Assembly (NCBI GenBank): GCA_964548535.1
Contig: CAZJRQ010000012.1
Coordinates: 1-58,862 of the forward strand
Reading direction: 5' to 3'
Source: CAZJRQ01 sp964548535
Lineage (GTDB): Bacteria > Bacillota > Clostridia > Oscillospirales > Ruminococcaceae
DNA length: 58,862 nt
Under the pieces are notes generated by a model. The model had not been told where the DNA came from and made no database searches. It worked only from the letters and a program-made list of their open reading frames with translations. Below are positions 42,646 through 51,157 of the stretch, piece after piece (position 1 is the first letter of the stretch; every line of letters starts with the position of its first letter). A program made the position numbers and the translations under genes.

Positions 42646-43326
42646 TTATTTATTGCTGTTAGGGTCGATAAAGCTGATTGGATCAATCCATTCACCGTTT
42701 TTCTTTAGTCCGAAATGAAGATGTGAAGGTTCAGCTGCCTCGATTTGAGCGGTGTCGCCTATTGCACCGATTACTTCGCCAGATTGAACAGTGTCGCCCT
42801 CTTCAACTGAAATCGCTGCTGACAGATTGTAGTAGTGACCGATAATTCCGTCACCGTGATCAATTGTAACACAGTTTCCCCATAGCGGGTCGTCCCAAAT
42901 TTTTGTAACTTCGCCCTTGTTCATTGACTTAACCTGTGTGCCAGTATCTGCTGCGATGTCGACACCATCATGAGTTTTCCAAACATTCAAAGTTTTAGAT
43001 TTTACTAGAGAGCCTGCACTAAATGGGTTGATGATTTCGCCGTTTACAGGCATTACGTTTGGCTGTGTTGATAGTGCTAGTTGGTCTAATTCAGAGCTTG
43101 AGTCTTCCTTTGCAACGTCACTTTTTTTGTTGTCAGCTTGTGCTTCGTTTTGCGAAACGCTTGTGTCAGGGAAAGAAAAAGTAAGGCTGTCATTGATTTT
43201 GGTTACAGCCTTGTTGTAAGCCGCAACACCTGCTCCGCCGATTGCAATTATGCAAGCTGCTAAAGTGATGTAAATTCCTTTTCCTCCGATTAGTCTGTGC
43301 ATTTTTGATTTATTATACTTTTTCAT
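42646..43326 (-). CDS. M23-family peptidase, membrane-anchored (SpoIIQ-like)
   Basis: 226 aa from the ATG at 43326 (GAAAGGA upstream). One TM helix at about 18-36 is preceded by a basic N-terminus, then a Ser/Asp/Glu-rich linker and an external LytM domain (about 105-222). The zinc and catalytic residues are intact: HDGVDIAADTGTQV (H and D), GIIGHYYNLS (His) and SHLHFGLKKNG (HxH), so it should be an active endopeptidase. The one-TM plus LytM layout equals SpoIIQ, and clostridial SpoIIQ keeps its zinc site. The apparent sigma-A promoter argues for a general cell-wall role instead. Confidence 0.82.
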   Translation of the reverse strand: MKKYNKSKMHRLIGGKGIYITLAACIIAIGGAGVAAYNKAVTKINDSLTFSFPDTSVSQNEAQADNKKSDVAKEDSSSELDQLALSTQPNVMPVNGEIINPFSAGSLVKSKTLNVWKTHDGVDIAADTGTQVKSMNKGEVTKIWDDPLWGNCVTIDHGDGIIGHYYNLSAAISVEEGDTVQSGEVIGAIGDTAQIEAAEPSHLHFGLKKNGEWIDPISFIDPNSNK

Positions 43327-43533
43327 ATTGACATTCCTTTCGTCATAAAGAATATTGCCGATTAAAGGTGATGAGAAATTAATCTCATCAGCGGTACTTA
43401 GCGCCATCGGAAGCACTAGTCCTTTGCCATTATTATTGACAAATAATTCTTTGATATTCACAATTTTAAGAAAAAATATTGAAATTTTTACCGATTGATA
43501 AACTAAACATTAATGGGCAAAATTGTTTATATT
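43327..43533 (-). other. Untranslated leader of the M23 peptidase gene
   Basis: About 200 nt lie between the predicted start of transcription near 43527 and the ATG. The reading frame stays open up to a GTG at 43461, which would add 45 residues, but that GTG has no ribosome site and the added residues look unstructured. No riboswitch is recognised. Confidence 0.5.
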
Positions 43534-43562
43534 TTTATAGCATTAGAATTTTTTTATGTCAA
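43534..43562 (-). promoter_or_regulatory. Sigma-A promoter of the M23 peptidase gene
   Basis: Perfect TTGACA (43562-43557), 17-nt spacer, TATAAA (43539-43534) on the minus strand. Confidence 0.75.
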
Positions 43563-43602
43563 AATTCACAAAAAAGTGTGGTAAATTTGTGATTAATGCG
43601 TA

Positions 43603-43631
43603 TTGGAGAAAAACTTGTTTTATGATATAAT
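43603..43631 (+). promoter_or_regulatory. Sigma-A promoter of the LacI-family regulator gene
   Basis: TTGGAG (43603-43608), 17-nt spacer, TATAAT (43626-43631). The leader to the ATG is about 80 nt. It contains TATCT-N6-AGATA (43641-43656), which could be an autoregulatory site, but it lacks the central CG typical of LacI operators. Confidence 0.68.
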
Positions 43632-43718
43632 TATAAGTGATATCTGTTCTGAGATAGTATTTTGGGATTTAAAGGAAATATTATCTGCTAAGCTTATTGA
43701 AAGGAAAGTGTATATTTA

Positions 43719-44708
43719 ATGAGCGTCACAATAAAAGATGTAGCACGTGAGTCTGGAGTTTCAGTTGCGACTGTATCTAGAGTACTCAACGGAAGCCAAA
43801 ATGTTTCTGAAAGCTCAACAAAGCTTGTTCAAGAAACTATTGATAGGCTTAACTATTCACCAAATTTTCTAGGAAGGAATCTTCGAAAGCGTGAAACAAA
43901 TGTAATTTTAGTAATAATGCCGATTACTAACAATTCATTTTATATGAAAATTGTTTCGGGAATGCAGCTGTATGCTCAAAAACTTGGGTATGATATTATA
44001 ATGGCATCATCAAACGCATCTACAGAAATTGAAGCTAGACAAATGAACATGCTTTTTAGCAGAACTGTTGACGGAGTTGTTCTCTTGGGAACATCATACA
44101 GTGCTGAAAAGCTTAACAGTATTGCTGAAAATCATAATATAGCACTGTGCTGTGAGGCTGTTGAAGGCGCTGAGATACTATCTGTATCTGTTGATGAGGA
44201 ACAGGCAGGGTATGATGCAGTTTCTGCATTAATCAGTAAGGGCCACAGAAAAATTGCGTTTGTTGGAACACCGGCATTATCATCAACTCAACGTAAGGCT
44301 GGATATATAAGAGCTTTGACTGAAAATGATATACCAGTATGTGATGACTATATCTACATAGGCGGTTTTGATAGAGATAATGGAGGAAACGCTGTAGAAA
44401 AGTTTATGCGGCTTGAGGATAAGCCTGCTGCTGTTTTTGCTGTATCGGATATTTTAGCTTTTGATGCAGTAAAAAAAGCGACACAGTTGAATTTAACAGT
44501 GGGTAAAGATATTGCGATTATGGGTTTTGATAATATATCAATGTGTGAGTTGATGACACCGTCGATTTCAACAGTTGAACAGCCTTGTGAGAAAATGGGT
44601 GAGATTGTTATTCAAAAGCTGATTGATAATTTTTCTTCAACTATTAAAGACAACAAGCATTATACTGTTGAGCATAGTATAGTTTTAAGAGAGTCAACAG
44701 GAGATTAG
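43719..44708 (+). CDS. LacI-family transcriptional regulator
   Basis: 329 aa. The N-terminal helix-turn-helix and hinge are typical: TIKDVARESGVSVATVSRVLNGSQNVSESST (about 3-33), with NYSPNFLGRNLR as hinge. Residues about 60-328 are a periplasmic-binding-protein-like effector domain (VILVIMPITNNSFYMKIVSGM, GHRKIAFVG, AVFAVSDILAFDAVKKA, IMGFDNISMCELMTPSISTVEQP). The effector is probably a sugar, but no carbohydrate gene is adjacent, so the regulon is elsewhere. GAAAGGAAAG lies upstream of the ATG. Closed by a good terminator. Confidence 0.95.
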   Translation: MSVTIKDVARESGVSVATVSRVLNGSQNVSESSTKLVQETIDRLNYSPNFLGRNLRKRETNVILVIMPITNNSFYMKIVSGMQLYAQKLGYDIIMASSNASTEIEARQMNMLFSRTVDGVVLLGTSYSAEKLNSIAENHNIALCCEAVEGAEILSVSVDEEQAGYDAVSALISKGHRKIAFVGTPALSSTQRKAGYIRALTENDIPVCDDYIYIGGFDRDNGGNAVEKFMRLEDKPAAVFAVSDILAFDAVKKATQLNLTVGKDIAIMGFDNISMCELMTPSISTVEQPCEKMGEIVIQKLIDNFSSTIKDNKHYTVEHSIVLRESTGD

Positions 44709-44744
44709 TGTTTTTGTAAAATGTTAAATGGTGAATATAACATT

Positions 44745-44774
44745 AAAGCGGTACAAGATGTATCGCTTTTTTTG
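44745..44774 (+). terminator. Terminator of the LacI-family gene
   Basis: AAAGCGGTACA (44745-44755) pairs with TGTATCGCTTT (44759-44769) with one G-U pair and a 3-nt loop, followed by T7. Confidence 0.9.
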
Positions 44775-44786
44775 TGCTTTAGCAAA

Positions 44787-44815
44787 TTGACAACATTTTA
44801 AATACATGATATAAT
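44787..44815 (+). promoter_or_regulatory. Sigma-A promoter of the lepA operon
   Basis: Perfect TTGACA (44787-44792), 17-nt spacer, perfect TATAAT (44810-44815), 13 nt after the preceding terminator. Confidence 0.88.
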
Positions 44816-44864
44816 AAATTAATATGGGTAAGTTTACACAAATTCAGAAAGAGGAATTTATTAT

Positions 44865-46667
44865 ATGAATGAAAAAAATGTTAGAAATTTCTGTATTATA
44901 GCACATATTGACCACGGAAAATCAACACTTGCAGATAGAATTCTTGAGCAGACTGAAACTGTTGCAAAGCGTGAAATGGAACAGCAGCTGCTTGATAATA
45001 TGGATATAGAGCGTGAAAGAGGAATCACAATTAAGGCTAGAGCAGTTAGAATGAAATATCGCGCCGATAATGGTGAAGATTATATTTTCAACCTAATTGA
45101 TACTCCAGGCCATGTTGACTTTAACTATGAAGTATCTCGTTCGTTGGCGGCTTGTGAGGGTGCAATCCTAGTAGTTGATGCATCTCAAGGAATTGAGGCA
45201 CAGACTTTGGCTAATACTTATCTTGCTATTGAGCATGACCTTGAGGTTTTGCCAGTAGTAAATAAAATTGATTTGCCGTCTGCTGACCCTGAGCGTGCTT
45301 GTCAGGAAATTGAAAATGTCATCGGAATTCCAGCTCTTGATGCACCAAGAATTTCGGCTAAAATGGGAACTAATATTCATGAGGTTTTAGAACGTGTTAT
45401 TACTGATGTTCCTTGCCCTAGCGGTGACGAATCTGCTACTCTAAAAGCTTTGATTTTTGATAGCTATTATGATTCGTATAAGGGTGTTGTAATTTTCGTT
45501 AGAGTTAAAGACGGTTCGGTTAAAGTAGGTGATGAAATAAAGCTTATGGCAACTGGCGCAGTTTTCCGTACAGTTGAAATTGGCTATATGGGAGCGACTG
45601 ATCTTGTTCCTGTTGGTGAGCTTCATGCTGGTGAAGTAGGATATATTGCTGCATCCATTAAGGATATCGGGGATACTCGTGTTGGTGATACTGTCACTAA
45701 CAACGACAATCCTTGTGATGAGCCGCTTGAGGGATATAAAAAGGTTAATCCAATGGTTTATTCGGGAATTTATCCTATCGACGGAGCTAAATATCCTGAT
45801 TTGCGTGACGCTTTAGATAAGCTTATGTTAAATGACGCGGCACTGTCTTTTGAGCCAGAAACTTCTATTGCTCTAGGATTTGGGTTCCGCTGTGGTTTCT
45901 TGGGACTTCTTCATATGGAGATTATTCAGGAGCGTTTGGAGCGTGAGTATAATCTTGATTTGATTACAACAGCACCGTCAGTAATATACAGAGTTACTAT
46001 GACAGATGGTACAGTTTCGTATATTGATAATCCAACTAATTATCCAGATCCTGCATTTATTGCAATGGCTGAAGAACCTTTTGTTACAGCACATATTCTA
46101 GCTCCGTCGGAGTTTGTAGGTAATATTATGGAACTTTGTCAGGATAGACGCGGTGTGTTTAAGGATATGAAATATCTTGATGAAACTCGTGTTGATTTGC
46201 ATTATGAATTGCCGCTTAATGAAATTGTATATGACTTTTTTGATGCGCTAAAATCTCGTACAAGAGGTTATGCTTCGTTCGATTATGAGATGAAGGGTTA
46301 TGAAAAGAGTAAGCTTGTTAAGCTTGATATTCTACTTAAGGGTGATGTTATCGACGCACTTTCGTTTATCGTTCATGCTGACAAGGCTTATGATAGAGGA
46401 AGAAGAATTGCAGAAAAGCTAAAGGATAATATTCCAAGACAGCTGTTTGAAGTTCCAATTCAAGCGGCAATCGGCGGAAAGGTTATTGCTCGTGAAACAG
46501 TAAAAGCAATGCGTAAGGACGTTCTTGCTAAGTGTTATGGCGGTGATATTACTCGTAAGAAAAAGCTTTTGGAAAAACAAAAAGAGGGTAAAAAGCGTAT
46601 GCGTCAATTTGGTTCTGTAGAAGTACCGCAAGAGGCATTTATGGCTGTACTTAAGCTTGATGAGTAA
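44865..46667 (+). CDS. lepA: Elongation factor 4 (ribosomal back-translocase)
   Basis: 600 aa, the usual LepA length. Translational GTPase that acts on stalled or mistranslocated ribosomes. The G domain has AHIDHGKSTLADR (P-loop), DIERERGITIKARAV, DTPGHVDFNYEV and VVNKIDLPSADP. The LepA-specific C-terminal domain is visible as FGSVEVPQEAFMAVLK preceded by the basic KCYGGDITRKKKLLEKQKEGKKRMR motif. AGAGGA precedes the ATG. It heads a unit with two small membrane proteins and hemW. Confidence 0.98.
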   Translation: MNEKNVRNFCIIAHIDHGKSTLADRILEQTETVAKREMEQQLLDNMDIERERGITIKARAVRMKYRADNGEDYIFNLIDTPGHVDFNYEVSRSLAACEGAILVVDASQGIEAQTLANTYLAIEHDLEVLPVVNKIDLPSADPERACQEIENVIGIPALDAPRISAKMGTNIHEVLERVITDVPCPSGDESATLKALIFDSYYDSYKGVVIFVRVKDGSVKVGDEIKLMATGAVFRTVEIGYMGATDLVPVGELHAGEVGYIAASIKDIGDTRVGDTVTNNDNPCDEPLEGYKKVNPMVYSGIYPIDGAKYPDLRDALDKLMLNDAALSFEPETSIALGFGFRCGFLGLLHMEIIQERLEREYNLDLITTAPSVIYRVTMTDGTVSYIDNPTNYPDPAFIAMAEEPFVTAHILAPSEFVGNIMELCQDRRGVFKDMKYLDETRVDLHYELPLNEIVYDFFDALKSRTRGYASFDYEMKGYEKSKLVKLDILLKGDVIDALSFIVHADKAYDRGRRIAEKLKDNIPRQLFEVPIQAAIGGKVIARETVKAMRKDVLAKCYGGDITRKKKLLEKQKEGKKRMRQFGSVEVPQEAFMAVLKLDE

Positions 46668-46696
46668 GTAACTATAAAGTTTTTTGGAGGAGTTAT

Positions 46697-47182
46697 ATGG
46701 GGCATTTATATAAAGATAGAAACTTTTTTCAAAAGCTAGCACCGCTTTGGACAGTACTAGTTACAGTTGGTTATTTTGCAGCAAATTGGTATGCGTATTT
46801 TGGTGCTGAGGATTTTTCAGCTGTCTACTATTTTGACAGCTATATAGTATATGCATTTTGGATTGTTTATGAACTTGCGTTTTTTATGAGCTTTTCTGCA
46901 AATAATCTGACAGAATTTGTGCGTCATGTGTTGTACTATTTTATAATAACAGTATGCTGTGCAGGTGTTTTTTACTATTGGATTGAAGAAGTTTTTGACC
47001 CGTATAACGGATCGTTATATTGGAAATTTATTTATAATTCTAATGATAGTTATCATATTGACATGTACAGAGAGATAGTGCTTTCTGCATTAGGTCTAAT
47101 ATTTTTCGGGGTGCTGTTTTGTGTAGTTAAATATAATAAAAACACTAAGGGCTGGATAAAAAAACATACCAATTCACCATAG
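46697..47182 (+). CDS. Hypothetical membrane protein
   Basis: 161 aa, not recognised. Four probable TM helices (about 17-35, 48-68, 75-97, 128-148), rich in aromatic residues (many Tyr, Phe, Trp), with an outer loop holding WIEEVFDPYNGSLYWKF. GGAGGAG precedes the ATG. It starts 29 nt after lepA and 19 nt before the next membrane gene, so it is in the lepA unit. No catalytic motif is seen. Confidence 0.7.
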   Translation: MGHLYKDRNFFQKLAPLWTVLVTVGYFAANWYAYFGAEDFSAVYYFDSYIVYAFWIVYELAFFMSFSANNLTEFVRHVLYYFIITVCCAGVFYYWIEEVFDPYNGSLYWKFIYNSNDSYHIDMYREIVLSALGLIFFGVLFCVVKYNKNTKGWIKKHTNSP

Positions 47183-47201
47183 TGTATGAAAGGAACGCAA
47201 C

Positions 47202-47666
47202 ATGAATGACATCAAAAAAATAACGAGATATTCTTTGCAATTCGGATTAATTGGAGCTGTACTTATACCTATAATTTATGAGTGTTATGCAAATATTTCT
47301 AAAAGTGCCTCAATGGTTTTGTTAGGAGCTTGGGCTGTTTTTATCGGCTTAAAGTTTTCATCTATGAAAGCAAAGCCGGCTATTTTAGGAATGTGTGCTA
47401 CCTTGGCATATAGCGGAGTGTTTGGATTTATTTTCTATGTTTTTTTACATCCGTTAGTTGTAAAGGCACTCGAGAAAAAGTCAGTTTATTTTTATCTTTC
47501 GCTAAAAGACCAAATGTGGTTTTTGCTATATGCTGCAATTATAATGCTTTGTATGTTTGTTGTTTGTTTTGCGAAGTATGGTATTTGTAAAGCGATAAAG
47601 CAAGTAAAAGGAAACAATGAGAAAACTGAGATGTACATAAAAGATGCATTTAGTGATGAGGAATAA
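47202..47666 (+). CDS. Hypothetical membrane protein
   Basis: 154 aa, not recognised. Four probable TM helices (about 12-30, 36-52, 60-85, 104-128) and a charged cytoplasmic tail (KQVKGNNEKTEMYIKDAFSDEE). GAAAGGA precedes the ATG. The stop is 1 nt from the hemW start. Size and topology are similar to the preceding gene, so the two may form a pair, but no sequence repeat between them is obvious. Confidence 0.7.
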   Translation: MNDIKKITRYSLQFGLIGAVLIPIIYECYANISKSASMVLLGAWAVFIGLKFSSMKAKPAILGMCATLAYSGVFGFIFYVFLHPLVVKALEKKSVYFYLSLKDQMWFLLYAAIIMLCMFVVCFAKYGICKAIKQVKGNNEKTEMYIKDAFSDEE

Positions 47667-47667
47667 A

Positions 47668-48777
47668 ATGACTGGAATATATATTCATGTGCCGTTTTGT
47701 TTGAGAAAATGTCCATATTGTGATTTTTATTCTGTGGCATGGTCGGAGGAATTATCACAGCTTTATACAGCTGCGGTTATAAGAAATTTAGATGAATATG
47801 CACAGTATAATTTGTCGGTTGATACTGTGTATTTTGGTGGTGGAACTCCCTCACTTTTATCATCTAATCAGATGTCTGATATATTGGGTTCAGTTTCTGA
47901 AAATTTCAATCTGCATGACCCTGAAATCACAATGGAGTGTAATCCAACATCTGTTAATCTCCAAAAGCTAAGGGAATATAGGCACTGCGGAGTTAATAGA
48001 TTGTCTTTTGGGATTCAGTCGGCTGATGATAGTCAGCTAAAGTGGCTAGGAAGACTTCATGATTTTGAAAAGGCAAGTAATGCTGTAAATGACTCGATAA
48101 AAGCTGGCTTTGATAATATTTCATGTGATATTATGCTTGGTCTTGCTGGTCAGTCGATGCAGTCACTTGAAAATACTATTAATATCATTACTAATTTGCC
48201 GATAGTGCATATATCAGCCTATCTTTTGAAAATTGAGAGCAGTACTCCTTTTGATAATGTAAAGATTAAAAGCGAAGTTGCTGATGAGGATATGCAGTGC
48301 GAAATGTATCTGCATACTGTAAGTTTACTTGAATCAAAGGGCTTCGTGCAGTATGAGATTTCAAATTTTGCTAAGGATAATAAAGTCAGCAGGCATAACA
48401 TGAAATATTGGCAGGGTGATGAGTATATCGGGATTGGTCCATCTGCACATTCATATTTTGACGGCACTCGTTTTGCTTGTGCTAAAAATGTTGAGGATTT
48501 TGTTATGTCAAAATCGCCGAAATATATAATAACTGACCCTGCGCCTAACTTACTTGAAGAATATATCATGCTTGGCTTAAGATTGAAAAAGGGTATAGAT
48601 CTATCAAAGATTTCAGAGCTTGGCAATGGTTGCCTTTCTGATAAAATTGCTAAGAAAGCTCAATTTTTTTCAGAAAACAATCTTTGTAAATTTGATGGTG
48701 ATAATATATATCTTACTCCGCACGGCTTTTTGGTCACTAATGAGATTATAACTCAGTTTATAGATTGTGATAGGTGA
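47668..48777 (+). CDS. hemW: Radical SAM HemW-like protein
   Basis: 369 aa from the ATG at 47668 (GAGGA overlapping the upstream stop). The [4Fe-4S] site is in GIYIHVPFCLRKCPYCDFYS (CxxxCxxC). VDTVYFGGGTPSLL, EITMECNPTSV, GVNRLSFGIQS and EISNFAKDNKVSRHNMKYWQGDEYIGIGPSAHSY are HemN/HemW family motifs. HemW proteins are haem chaperones rather than coproporphyrinogen oxidases; the position after lepA is common in Firmicutes. Its terminator is unclear: only a weak AGTCTTTT/AAAAGACT repeat (48808-48850) with a later T-run. Confidence 0.92.
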   Translation: MTGIYIHVPFCLRKCPYCDFYSVAWSEELSQLYTAAVIRNLDEYAQYNLSVDTVYFGGGTPSLLSSNQMSDILGSVSENFNLHDPEITMECNPTSVNLQKLREYRHCGVNRLSFGIQSADDSQLKWLGRLHDFEKASNAVNDSIKAGFDNISCDIMLGLAGQSMQSLENTINIITNLPIVHISAYLLKIESSTPFDNVKIKSEVADEDMQCEMYLHTVSLLESKGFVQYEISNFAKDNKVSRHNMKYWQGDEYIGIGPSAHSYFDGTRFACAKNVEDFVMSKSPKYIITDPAPNLLEEYIMLGLRLKKGIDLSKISELGNGCLSDKIAKKAQFFSENNLCKFDGDNIYLTPHGFLVTNEIITQFIDCDR

Positions 48778-48910
48778 TTTTACTTTAGTCGTAAAACACA
48801 AATGGTGAGTCTTTTTGAAATTTTAGGGCGAAAAATGTCGAGAAAAGACTATTAGTTCATTTTTTGCAAGCAATATAATTTTTAGAAAATCTAAAGAAAA
48901 ACTTATTATT

Positions 48911-48939
48911 TTGAAAAATCGCTTGATTTTTTGTATAAT
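48911..48939 (+). promoter_or_regulatory. Sigma-A promoter of the membrane protein gene at 49005
   Basis: TTGAAA (48911-48916), 17-nt spacer, TATAAT (48934-48939), 65 nt before the ATG. Confidence 0.75.
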
Positions 48940-49004
48940 ATAGTTTAAAATATTAATATGTGTTGTTTTGAGCAATAGAAATATTTTGTAGGAGGATTTA
49001 TTAA

Positions 49005-49871
49005 ATGAAAGAATTTTTATCCAACGTATGGGTAAAGCGATGCGTTTCAGTCTTTAATGCGGCGTATTATGCAGTTGTGCTTTTGCTTACGTATGCAACT
49101 TTTTTATATAAACTTGAATTTGTAGAGGGACGTCAAACTGCATTTTTGTCGGTTTTTTGCGTAGCAAGTGCTCTGTTTTTAATTTTGATGATTTATACAA
49201 GAGAAGTGCCGCTGACTAAGGCTATAAGTATATTAATGGCGCCAACGGTATTTTTCTTAATTATATTTAACATGGGATCTTGGGCTTTGATTATTCCGCC
49301 TTTTATTGTGGGTATTGTAATGTTCTTTGTTGCAAGCACTTCTGAAACAGCAAAGGTTATAATGGGAACGATTTATCTGCTTTTATATGTACTTGGCTTG
49401 GTTGCGTTTTTTGTGTTGAATATGCTTTTTGATGGTTCATCAGTTGAAACTAAGCTTGATGTTTATATGGATAAGTCAACTAGTGCGTATAATATTTATA
49501 GTTCACAGATGCAGAAAATTTCAGAAGTTACATCTGACAGTAATACGATTTCACCTGATGGTAAATATCAGTTTTATCTTACTGATTTGAAAGACAGTAA
49601 TAAGGGTTGTGTAAAGATTTATGTTGTGCCTTATGGCGAAGACATTGAGCTTAAATTCTTTACTCTAAAGCAAAAAGGAATAAGAAAAACTATCACCAAT
49701 AAGGGAACAAGAGGTGTAGTGCCAGATGTTGGCTGGATTGTGCAACAAGATGAAAACGGCAATCAAAATCTTGCAGTTCAGTATAAACTTTCAGATTCGG
49801 AAGAAGTTAAAATAACAGGTGTTAATAAAATGCCTGATAAGCAATATTTGGATTTCTTGGGCATTAATTAA
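49005..49871 (+). CDS. Hypothetical membrane protein with external C-terminal domain
   Basis: 288 aa, not recognised. Five or so hydrophobic helices between about 15 and 145 (YYAVVLLLTYATFLY, FLSVFCVASALFLILMIY, ISILMAPTVFFLIIF, LIIPPFIVGIVMFFVA, VIMGTIYLLLYVLGLVAFFVLNMLF) are followed by about 140 residues that are soluble and beta-rich, containing SPDGKYQFYLTDLKDSNKGCVKIYVVPYG. The SPDGKYxFYL stretch recalls beta-propeller or PepSY-like strand motifs but is too short to assign. AGGAGG precedes the ATG. Single gene with its own promoter and terminator. Confidence 0.7.
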   Translation: MKEFLSNVWVKRCVSVFNAAYYAVVLLLTYATFLYKLEFVEGRQTAFLSVFCVASALFLILMIYTREVPLTKAISILMAPTVFFLIIFNMGSWALIIPPFIVGIVMFFVASTSETAKVIMGTIYLLLYVLGLVAFFVLNMLFDGSSVETKLDVYMDKSTSAYNIYSSQMQKISEVTSDSNTISPDGKYQFYLTDLKDSNKGCVKIYVVPYGEDIELKFFTLKQKGIRKTITNKGTRGVVPDVGWIVQQDENGNQNLAVQYKLSDSEEVKITGVNKMPDKQYLDFLGIN

Positions 49872-49884
49872 TTTATTGTGAATT

Positions 49885-49916
49885 TAGCCGTACATTTGAT
49901 TTGTGCGGCTATTTTT
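49885..49916 (+). terminator. Terminator of the membrane protein gene at 49005
   Basis: TAGCCGTACA (49885-49894) pairs with TGTGCGGCTA (49902-49911) with one G-U pair and a 7-nt loop, followed by TTTTT. Confidence 0.9.
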
Positions 49917-49961
49917 AATGTTACAAATGGATTACAAGTTGATTTTTCGATATTAAATTAC

Positions 49962-49990
49962 TTGACTTTTTAGGCTTTTTACTGTAAACT
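49962..49990 (+). promoter_or_regulatory. Probable sigma-A promoter of the secreted protein gene at 50050
   Basis: TTGACT (49962-49967), 17-nt spacer, TAAACT (49985-49990), 59 nt before the ATG. The -10 is weaker than others in the window. Confidence 0.6.
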
Positions 49991-50049
49991 TATTATATAT
50001 AAACTATACAATAATTATATATTTTTTATGTTTGGGAGGAGTTAAATTA

Positions 50050-51015
50050 ATGAAATTTGGCAAACTATTTTCTGTTGCTGCAGCTTTTGTAATTGCTGGA
50101 AGTTGTATGGTAATGCCAGCAAGTGCTGATAAAAAGAAGATTGCTTTTAGTGCAGATAATTCTTTACTTACAGCGTCTGATTCAGTACCAACTATTTCTT
50201 TTGATACTTCAAAGTGGGATGGGTATGTTCATTTAACAAAAGATGCTGAACTGTTAAATTTGAAAATGAAGCAGGACACTCAAAATTATTATCAGGGTGC
50301 TTCTTTGAAAATCAGTTCTGATTCATCTGGTATTACTGATAAATTTTATCAGTACGCAGGCAGCGTTCGTGATTCAAATGGTAATTTGATTTATCCGAAA
50401 TCTACTGAGGAAGGTGCAGAGATTATTTCACCTGGTATTGAACTTAGAGCTGAGGATTTTGGTTTATCATGTTTTGATGGCTGTTTGATTTCGTTTGCTT
50501 ATAGAATTGGTGAGGGTACAAAATCTAATTTGATGAACGATGCAGTTTACGCTTATCCCTCTGATGATGATTATAATAAGCTTTCTGAATCACCTACGGT
50601 TTTGCAATATGATTCCGTTATGACAGATAATGTAACTCAATACCGAAAAAGTATTGTTAGAGTTGCTGAAGGTGTTAGCGCAACTAAAATTGTATTTATG
50701 ACTCCGGTTATGGGTGGCATTTCATCTGATATCTTTTGTCTTGACAATATTTTGATTCAAACACCTTGGCAGGATAATGGCGCTGATTTGTATGTTCAGA
50801 ATATGGATGGTTATAATTCAAATGCAAAGCCAAGAGAGATTATTGAAGAAATTAAAATCAATGAAAAAGAAAACACTGTTAAAGATGAATCATCTAAAGC
50901 AAGTGATGAGAAGTCTGGTTTCAGTGTAATGAATATCGTTGTTATCTCATTAATTGGTGTAGCAGTAGTTATAGTAATAATCAGAATTGTAGCACATAGG
51001 AAAAAATTCTATTAA
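50050..51015 (+). CDS. Secreted, membrane-anchored protein of unknown function
   Basis: 321 aa from the ATG at 50050 (GGGAGGAG upstream). A signal peptide (about 1-26, ending near PASA-D) and a C-terminal TM helix (VMNIVVISLIGVAVVIVIIRIV) with a short basic tail (AHRKKFY) give a surface protein held by its C-terminus. The body (about 30-255) is beta-rich, with ISFDTSKWDGYVHLTKDAELLNLKMKQD and IFCLDNILIQTPW, reminiscent of jelly-roll carbohydrate-binding modules, but I cannot assign a family. An acidic/Lys-rich stalk (about 262-290) precedes the TM. Confidence 0.7.
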   Translation: MKFGKLFSVAAAFVIAGSCMVMPASADKKKIAFSADNSLLTASDSVPTISFDTSKWDGYVHLTKDAELLNLKMKQDTQNYYQGASLKISSDSSGITDKFYQYAGSVRDSNGNLIYPKSTEEGAEIISPGIELRAEDFGLSCFDGCLISFAYRIGEGTKSNLMNDAVYAYPSDDDYNKLSESPTVLQYDSVMTDNVTQYRKSIVRVAEGVSATKIVFMTPVMGGISSDIFCLDNILIQTPWQDNGADLYVQNMDGYNSNAKPREIIEEIKINEKENTVKDESSKASDEKSGFSVMNIVVISLIGVAVVIVIIRIVAHRKKFY

Positions 51016-51024
51016 AAAAATTTT

Positions 51025-51059
51025 CGGGGAAGTATAGAGTACTTCCCCGTTATTTTTTT
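51025..51059 (+). terminator. Terminator of the secreted protein gene
   Basis: CGGGGAAGTA (51025-51034) pairs with TACTTCCCCG (51040-51049) with a 5-nt loop, followed by TTATTTTTTT. Confidence 0.93.
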
Positions 51060-51157
51060 ATGAAAAATAATATGAATAAAACGGTATTGGTGAGAAATAA
51101 TAGTGTTAGTCAAATTGTTTTGGCAATAAAATAAGAACATTGAAAGGATTTATTTTT

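Noticed and set aside
43327..43461. N-terminal extension of the M23 peptidase to a GTG at 43461
   Set aside because: No ribosome site at the GTG, and a good GAAAGGA precedes the ATG at 43326, which also puts the TM helix near the N-terminus.
43641..43656. TATCT-N6-AGATA as a firm LacI-type operator
   Set aside because: Only five bases per arm in A+T-rich DNA and no central CG as in LacI/CcpA sites; kept only as a weak candidate.
48808..48850. AGTCTTTT/AAAAGACT as the hemW terminator
   Set aside because: Eight A/T-rich pairs with a long loop and the T-run displaced by 9 nt; too weak to list as a terminator.
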